Assembly: GCF_009601165.1 (NCBI RefSeq)
Contig: NZ_WIRE01000001.1
Coordinates: 744,001 to 808,000, forward strand
Source: Alcanivorax sediminis
GTDB taxonomy: Bacteria > Pseudomonadota > Gammaproteobacteria > Pseudomonadales > Alcanivoracaceae
Direction: 5' to 3'
Length of the DNA: 64,000 bases
The position numbers and the translations under genes were made by a program. The notes below the pieces were generated by a model. That model ran no database searches. It was not told the DNA's origin and saw only the letters and a list, made by a program, of their open reading frames with translations. The stretch's first letter is position 1; every line of letters begins with the position of its first letter. Below are positions 59,179 to 64,000 of this stretch, one piece after another.

Positions 59179-60327
59179 ATGTTCGAGAACATGAATGCTG
59201 ATCTAATGCTAAAAATGAAAAAATACGGCTACCTGACCTTCTGGGCATTGATGGTTCCGCTGGTGCCGTTTTCTGCCTACGTGGGTGTCGAGAGTGGCAC
59301 TCAGGATTACTGGGCGTGGTTCATGTATGTCTTCATTTTCGGGATTATTCCCGTGCTGGATTTTCTGGTAGGAAAAGACCCGAGCAATCCCGATGAAGCC
59401 GTTCAGGTTCCGACCATGAGTGAAGAGATTTTCTACCGGGTCTCAGCCATCGCCATGGGCTGTGTCTGGATTGCCGTGCTGTTCTACGCCGGCCATGTGT
59501 TTGTGAGCAATGATTACGGCCTGCTGGGCAAGATTGGCTGGATCGTGTCCATCGGTACCGTGGGCGGTATCATCGCTATTAACCTGGGCCATGAGCTGAT
59601 CCACAAGGATCCCAAGCTGGAAAACTGGATGGGCGGGTTGCTGCTGTCTACCGTCACCTATGCCGGTTTCAAGGTGGAGCACGTTCGTGGTCACCATGTG
59701 CATGTCTCTACACCGGAAGATGCTTCTTCCAGCCGCTATAACCAGAGCCTGTATGATTTCCTGCCGAAGGCTTTCGTGCGCAACTTCAAGAATGCCTGGG
59801 CGCTGGAAAAGCAGTATCTGGAGCGCAAGGGCAAGAAGAACATCAGCATCTACAACGAGCTGATCTGGTGGTACAGCATTTCTGCGCTGTTCGCGGTGAC
59901 CTTTGGTCTGATCTGGGGCTGGGAAGGCGTGCTGTTCTTCCTGGGGCAGAGCTTCTTTGCGGCACTGGCGCTGGAAATCATCAACTACATTGAGCACTAC
60001 GGTCTGCACCGTCGCGTGAATGAGAAAGGCCGTTTCGAGCGGGTAACCCCTGCCCATAGCTGGAATTCCAATTTCCTGCTGACTAACCTGGCTCTGTTCC
60101 AGCTGCAGCGTCACAGTGATCATCACGCCTACGCCAAGCGTCGCTACCAGGTGCTGCGTCACTATGAAGAAAGCCCGCAGTTGCCGGCCGGTTACGCCAC
60201 CATGTTTGTACTGGCCATGATTCCGCCGCTGTGGAAGAAGGTCATGAACCCGCGTGTAGAAGCCTACTACGAGGGTGAAATGGATCAGCTGTTCCGTGAA
60301 GGCAAGCGAGTGAACAATATCGCTTGA
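59179..60327 (+). CDS. alkB2: alkane 1-monooxygenase AlkB2
   Basis: Membrane non-haem di-iron hydroxylase converting n-alkanes to 1-alkanols with rubredoxin as electron donor; 382 residues. ATG 59179 is chosen for AGGA 8-9 bases upstream; longer in-frame starts would run through the promoter. The His boxes are HELIHK (138-143), EHVRGHHVHVSTPED (167-181) and LQRHSDHHA (309-317), plus the AlkB-specific NYIEHYG (269-275). Six hydrophobic segments are predicted. No rubredoxin or rubredoxin reductase gene is next to it, as in the A. borkumensis alkB2 locus. Confidence 0.95.
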   Translation: MFENMNADLMLKMKKYGYLTFWALMVPLVPFSAYVGVESGTQDYWAWFMYVFIFGIIPVLDFLVGKDPSNPDEAVQVPTMSEEIFYRVSAIAMGCVWIAVLFYAGHVFVSNDYGLLGKIGWIVSIGTVGGIIAINLGHELIHKDPKLENWMGGLLLSTVTYAGFKVEHVRGHHVHVSTPEDASSSRYNQSLYDFLPKAFVRNFKNAWALEKQYLERKGKKNISIYNELIWWYSISALFAVTFGLIWGWEGVLFFLGQSFFAALALEIINYIEHYGLHRRVNEKGRFERVTPAHSWNSNFLLTNLALFQLQRHSDHHAYAKRRYQVLRHYEESPQLPAGYATMFVLAMIPPLWKKVMNPRVEAYYEGEMDQLFREGKRVNNIA

Positions 60328-60407
60328 AGGGCAGTGAATAATGAATAATGAATAGTTAATAATTAATAGCGAAAACAAAAAAGCCTCGGCATTGCCGGGG
60401 CTTTTTT
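60328..60407 (+). terminator. alkB2 terminator preceded by TTAAC-word repeat
   Basis: 60328-60372 carries GTGAATAATGAATAATGAAT and AGTTAATAATTAATAG. It is followed by the intrinsic terminator AAAGCCTCGGC-ATT-GCCGGGGCTTTTTT (60377-60407). A CACGC-word stretch (CTACACGCATCACGTAACAC) lies just after, at 60431-60450. Confidence 0.85.
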
Positions 60408-60489
60408 ATGCCGCGCTGCGGCTGCAAAACGCTACACGCATCACGTAACACTCGGAAGGTAAAACCGGGTATGCGTGTCTATCCTGTGA

Positions 60490-61116
60490 TTAGAAGCCTC
60501 GGTAGTTGCTGGTGAGGATGGCAATGGTGGCAAAGAAGACAATGATGGCAAAGATCATCAGTGCCGTTGCCAGGATGCCCAGCACCTTCCCGGCCAGGGT
60601 CTGGCCCTCACCTTGCTTGTCCATCGTTCCCTCACGCATGGCCGCGAGATCCTTGTTGCCCATGATCCACGCTGCGATGCCCAGAGGAGCAAACATCAAC
60701 AGGCCCAGCAAGCCGAGGGTCAGGATCAAGGCGCCGCGGTGGGGGTGCAGAGGGGTGGCTGGCGCGTCAAAGGCCGTTGAGCCTTGGGTGTGCACGTGTA
60801 TCTCCGGTTGCGGATTGCGGCCAGCGAAGGCGGCGGCCAGCAACAGGACGCTAATGGCGATATAGAAAAGGGTGAAAATGGCGCTGCCAATGATGCTGTA
60901 GGTGTCACTGTCCAGCTCTCCATTCATTACCAGTTCGAGCATCACGACATGATTGAACACGGTGAACCCGCTCTGCAGCAGGGTCAGAATACTGGCGATA
61001 ATCACCAGGATCGCCGATGTCCGCGCCCTCCCCATGAAAATACCCGCCAGCACAAAACCGGTTAACGCGATTAAAAAGGCGGGCAACTGCAGTAATAATT
61101 GAGCAAGCAAAGACAT
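60490..61116 (-). CDS. DUF4190-like membrane protein
   Basis: 208 residues from ATG 61116, preceded by AAGGAAAAG. Three membrane helices in the N-terminal half (about 5-27, 33-52, 75-98), then a polar His-containing linker (EIHVHTQG) and a C-terminal pair of helices. The stretch LLGLLMFAPLGIAAWIMGNKDLAAMREGTMD (key residues FAPLGIAAWIMGNKDLAAM) is typical of DUF4190 proteins. Function unknown. It is transcribed towards alkB2's terminator and preceded by the trkH stop. Confidence 0.72.
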   Translation of the reverse strand: MSLLAQLLLQLPAFLIALTGFVLAGIFMGRARTSAILVIIASILTLLQSGFTVFNHVVMLELVMNGELDSDTYSIIGSAIFTLFYIAISVLLLAAAFAGRNPQPEIHVHTQGSTAFDAPATPLHPHRGALILTLGLLGLLMFAPLGIAAWIMGNKDLAAMREGTMDKQGEGQTLAGKVLGILATALMIFAIIVFFATIAILTSNYRGF

Positions 61117-61204
61117 CACTTTTCCTTGTGAGAGATGAGAAGAGGGTTTGGGTTGTTGCAGGTTGGCGCGGGCACGGCGATTAGCTGGTATGGCCAACCC
61201 CGCG

Positions 61205-61243
61205 CAACGGTTAACGATTAATTATTCACTATTAACTGTCTTT
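61205..61243. repeat. TTAACTATTAAC-word element at the trkH 3' end
   Basis: GGTTAACGATTAATTATTC followed by ACTATTAACTGTC sits directly beside the trkH stop. It has no inner GC stem, so it is not a normal intrinsic terminator. Confidence 0.65.
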
Positions 61244-62695
61244 TCATTGTCGCCAGAACATGGGTGTAAACAGTACCAGCAGGGTGAAAATTTCCAGTCG
61301 GCCGGCGACCATCAGCACGGTCATCATCCATTTGGCGCTGTCGGTGATGTTGGCAAACCCTGAGCCCACTTCGCCAATCCCGACACCGAGATTGTTCAGG
61401 CTGGCCGCCACGGCGCTGACTGCGGTGGTCAGGTCCATACCGGTCATGGTGAACAGCAGGGTAAAGATGACCGAGATGGTGATATACACCCCGACAAAGC
61501 CCCATACGGCCTGCAGTACCCGGTCCGGGATGGACTGGCGCCCAAAGCGCAGGGCGAAAACGCCGTTGGGATAAATCAGTCGGCGCAGTTCGCGCACGCT
61601 GTGGTGGAAGATCAGGGCTGCGCGCACCGCTTTCATGCCGCCCCCGGTGGAACCCGCGCAGCCACCGATAAAGCTGGTGAACACCAGCAGGAATGGGATA
61701 AAGCCGGGGAAAGCGGCGGCATTGGTACTGGTCAGCCCGGTGCCGGTGCTGAAGGACGCGACCTGAAACGCCGAGTGCCGCAGTGCATCGGCGAAGTTGA
61801 AGTCATAATGGAAGAACAGCAATCCGGCGGTGATGATGCTGGTATAGATCAGGAACAGGGTGATAAAGAAGCGGAATTCCGGATCGCGAAGAAACACCAA
61901 TAATGAGCGGCCACGCCACATGGCAAAGTGCAGGGCAAAGTTGATACCGCCAATGAGGATAAACGTGGTGGCAGTCCAGTCGATCCAGGGGTTGTCCCAG
62001 TAGGCCATGGACGCATCATGGGTGGAGAAGCCACCGGTGGCGACGGTGCTGAAGCTGTGACAGATCGCATCAAAGGCGCTCATGCCGGCGGCCCAGAACA
62101 GGGCGGCACAGGCAATGGTGATAAACAGGTAGATGTACCAGAGCGCCTTGGCGGTTTCGGCAATTCGCGGGGTGAGTTTGGCGTCTTTCATGGGGCCGGG
62201 AATTTCGGCCTTGTACAGCTGCATGCCCCCAATACCGAGCATGGGCAGAATGGCGACGGCCAGAACGACCACGCCCATGCCGCCGAGCCACTGTAGTTGC
62301 TGTCGGTAATAGAGGATGGATTTCGGCATGAAATCCAGGCCGGACAGGACTGTGGCGCCGGTGGTGGTCAGCCCGGAAACGGATTCGAACACGGCATCGG
62401 TGAATCCAACGGGCACATCATCACTGAGAATCAGCGGCAGGGCGCCGATCACTCCCAGAACCGACCAGAACAGGGTAACTACCAGGAAGCCATCGCGGGT
62501 TTGCAGTTCAGCCTTGTTGCGAAAGAACGGCAGCCACAGGGCCAGGCCCAGAGTCAGAGACAACACAAAGGAAATCAGAAACGGAGCTTCCCCGCCTTCC
62601 TGATACCAGTAGGACACGGCTACCGGCGGCATCATGGTGAAACTGAACACCACCAGCAGCAGGCCAAGAATTTTCGAGATCAGCGCAAAATGCAT
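61244..62695 (-). CDS. trkH: Trk potassium uptake system membrane subunit TrkH
   Basis: Potassium-translocating subunit, 483 residues, equal to E. coli TrkH. ATG 62695 is chosen for that length; the upstream ribosome-binding site is weak. Four pore-loop selectivity regions are visible: SGLTTTGATVL, FSTVATGGFSTHDAS, STGTGLTSTNAAAFPG and AVSAVAASLNNLGVGIGE. CAGSTGGGMKAVRA lies before the third domain's end. TrkA, whose gene starts upstream, gates it from the cytoplasm. trkA and trkH are on the same strand with 97 bases between. Confidence 0.94.
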   Translation of the reverse strand: MHFALISKILGLLLVVFSFTMMPPVAVSYWYQEGGEAPFLISFVLSLTLGLALWLPFFRNKAELQTRDGFLVVTLFWSVLGVIGALPLILSDDVPVGFTDAVFESVSGLTTTGATVLSGLDFMPKSILYYRQQLQWLGGMGVVVLAVAILPMLGIGGMQLYKAEIPGPMKDAKLTPRIAETAKALWYIYLFITIACAALFWAAGMSAFDAICHSFSTVATGGFSTHDASMAYWDNPWIDWTATTFILIGGINFALHFAMWRGRSLLVFLRDPEFRFFITLFLIYTSIITAGLLFFHYDFNFADALRHSAFQVASFSTGTGLTSTNAAAFPGFIPFLLVFTSFIGGCAGSTGGGMKAVRAALIFHHSVRELRRLIYPNGVFALRFGRQSIPDRVLQAVWGFVGVYITISVIFTLLFTMTGMDLTTAVSAVAASLNNLGVGIGEVGSGFANITDSAKWMMTVLMVAGRLEIFTLLVLFTPMFWRQ

Positions 62696-62717
62696 GGCGA
62701 TACCCGCTGGCAGGCTG

Positions 62718-62785
62718 GCCCGCACCACGCATCACGCTGTAACCTCTGGGGCCAGCGTGTTGCGTGTTGCATGTTGCGTGTCAGC
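62718..62785. repeat. CACGC/GCGTG-word palindromic element between trkA and trkH
   Basis: GCACCACGCATCACGCTG on the left and GCGTGTTGCGTGTTGCATG on the right, with an inner CTGGGGCCAG hairpin near 62748. It has the same iterated-word palindromic plan as the GAGTTTC family, but with a different word. Confidence 0.75.
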
Positions 62786-62792
62786 GTTTTCA

Positions 62793-64000
62793 TCAGAAGA
62801 AGGTAAAGCCGACCTGGAATAATTTTTCCACGTCCCGGGTGCGGCGTTTGTCGATCAGGAACAGGATGACATGGTCGTCTGGTTCGATGACCACATCGTC
62901 GTGGGCAATCAGTACTTTCTCGCCGCGCACGATGGCGCCAATGGTGGTGCCTTCGGGCAGATCAATATCCTCGATGGCTCGTCCAACCACCTTGGATGAC
63001 CTGGCGTCGCCATGGGCAATCGCCTCGATGGCTTCCGCCGCACCACGGCGCAGGGAGTACACATTCACCACATCGCCGCGACGCACATGACTGAGCAGGC
63101 TACCGATGGTGGACTGCTGGGGCGAGATGGCGATGTCGATGTCGTGACCTTGTACCAGATCCACGTAGGCGGGATTGGAGATCAGGGTCATCACCTTACG
63201 CGCGCCAAGGCGCTTGGCCAGCAGTGAGGCCATGATGTTGGCTTCGTCATCGTTGGTCAGGGCGCAGAAGACATCGGTGTTTTCGATGTTGGACTTGAGC
63301 AGTTCATCGCGGTCGGTGGCGAGGCCTTGCAATACCACGGTCTGGGCCAGTTTTTCGCCCAGCCAGTCGGCCCGCTCCGGGTTACGCTCCAGCACCTTCA
63401 CGTTGTAGCGGTGCTGGATGGTCTTGGCCAGCCGGTAGCCGATGTTGCCGCCCCCGGCGATCAGAATGCGTTTGTAGTTGTGTTCCAGGCGGCGCAGTTC
63501 ACTCATCACCGCACGGATATCATTCTTGGCGGCAATGAAGAACACTTCATCGTCCGCTTCAATCACCGTGTTGCCTTCCGGAATGATCGGCCGGCCACGA
63601 CGGAAAATAGCCGCTACCCGGGTGTCCACATTGGGCATGTGCTTGCGCAGTTCTCGCAGCTCGTTGCCCACCAGGGGGCCGCCGTAGTAGGCGCGTACCG
63701 CCACCAGCTGCACCCGGCCACCGGCAAAGTTCACTACCTGCAGGGCGCCGGGGTGTTCGATCAGGCGACGGATGTAGTCGGTCACCACTTGCTCGGGACT
63801 GATGATCACATCAATCGGCAGGGCGCTTTCGTTGAACAGTTTGTCCGACCGGCTGGTGTAGTGCGCGGTCCTGATCCGGGCGATCTTGGAAGGGGTGCGG
63901 AACAGGGAGTAGGCCACCTGGCAGGCGACCATGTTCACCTCATCGGAGTTGGTCACCGCGATGAGCATGTCGGCGTCTTCGGCACCGGCTTCCTTGAGCA
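62793..64000 (-). CDS. trkA: Trk potassium uptake regulatory subunit TrkA, 5' end outside window
   Basis: About 402 C-terminal residues are present out of roughly 458. The sequence reads in from the window edge as [20 protein letters not shown], with the first Rossmann (RCK-N) domain's [21 protein letters not shown] first RCK-C domain follows, then a second RCK-N domain with [17 protein letters not shown] and [22 protein letters not shown]. The final RCK-C domain ends in [10 protein letters not shown]. It binds NAD(H)/ATP and gates TrkH. About 55 N-terminal residues are missing because the gene continues beyond 64000. Confidence 0.95.
   Translation of the reverse strand, partial: LKEAGAEDADMLIAVTNSDEVNMVACQVAYSLFRTPSKIARIRTAHYTSRSDKLFNESALPIDVIISPEQVVTDYIRRLIEHPGALQVVNFAGGRVQLVAVRAYYGGPLVGNELRELRKHMPNVDTRVAAIFRRGRPIIPEGNTVIEADDEVFFIAAKNDIRAVMSELRRLEHNYKRILIAGGGNIGYRLAKTIQHRYNVKVLERNPERADWLGEKLAQTVVLQGLATDRDELLKSNIENTDVFCALTNDDEANIMASLLAKRLGARKVMTLISNPAYVDLVQGHDIDIAISPQQSTIGSLLSHVRRGDVVNVYSLRRGAAEAIEAIAHGDARSSKVVGRAIEDIDLPEGTTIGAIVRGEKVLIAHDDVVIEPDDHVILFLIDKRRTRDVEKLFQVGFTFF

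Overview
The window reads as chromosome of a marine, hydrocarbon-degrading gammaproteobacterium, most likely Alcanivorax or a close relative. The best evidence is an integral-membrane alkane hydroxylase with a divergent GntR regulator (58367-60327), the arrangement known for alkB2 of Alcanivorax borkumensis. Several lipases/esterases, an acyl-CoA dehydrogenase, an acyl-CoA thioesterase, HMG-CoA lyase and two OruR-type AraC regulators fit this. The backbone is GC-rich; no rRNA, tRNA, IS element or CRISPR array was seen.

Layout. 1-7250: a partial PAS sensor, uvrD, and a TRAP uptake system whose binding protein is separated from its two permease genes by a thioesterase gene. 7251-13117: the Pho regulon genes pstS-pstC-pstA-pstB-phoU behind a clear Pho box. 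13140-17554: arsenic resistance (arsR, arsC, acr3, arsH), then a GST-like gene and trxC. 17609-20810: an unknown membrane-anchored protein, yaeQ, a 17-copy 7-bp tandem repeat, a UPF0016 manganese exporter under a yybP-ykoY riboswitch, and slyX. 20899-31845: an operon of four exported proteins sharing a short motif after the signal peptide, ending in a lipoprotein esterase gene; beside it lie a lipoprotein S15-like hydrolase and two paralogous AraC regulators. 32196-36895: pilU, pilT, yggS, proC, yggT. 37086-45921: a GAF-PAS-GGDEF protein with a ruined GGDEF motif, a TetR regulator, HMG-CoA lyase, VOC protein, hydrolases, OsmC and acyl-CoA dehydrogenase.

46441-51543 differs from everything else. 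It is AT-richer and holds ten small same-strand genes, each followed by a short imperfect palindrome that starts like TAACAAG and ends in GTTRRRY-like bases. This is an integron gene-cassette array with attC sites, but no integrase is visible in the window (a CALIN). Cassette products include a DUF2314 protein, a NADAR (YbiA-like) glycosidase, an RraB-like protein, a DUF2071 protein, three small membrane proteins and three unknowns. Three further unusual small genes follow (51671-53137).

53220-64000: two exported proteins with a YadA-type neck motif, one with a GlyGly-CTERM-like tail; an OsmC-YcaO fusion protein with a coupled small gene; the gntR/alkB2 pair with a 33-bp palindrome over the alkB2 -35 box; a DUF4190 membrane protein; and the potassium-uptake genes trkH and trkA (partial).

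A theme across the window is a set of intergenic elements built from iterated 5-7-nt words (GAGTTTC/GAAACTC, GCGTCAG, TTAACTATTAAC, CACGC), arranged as long imperfect palindromes and placed mostly just 3' of genes.
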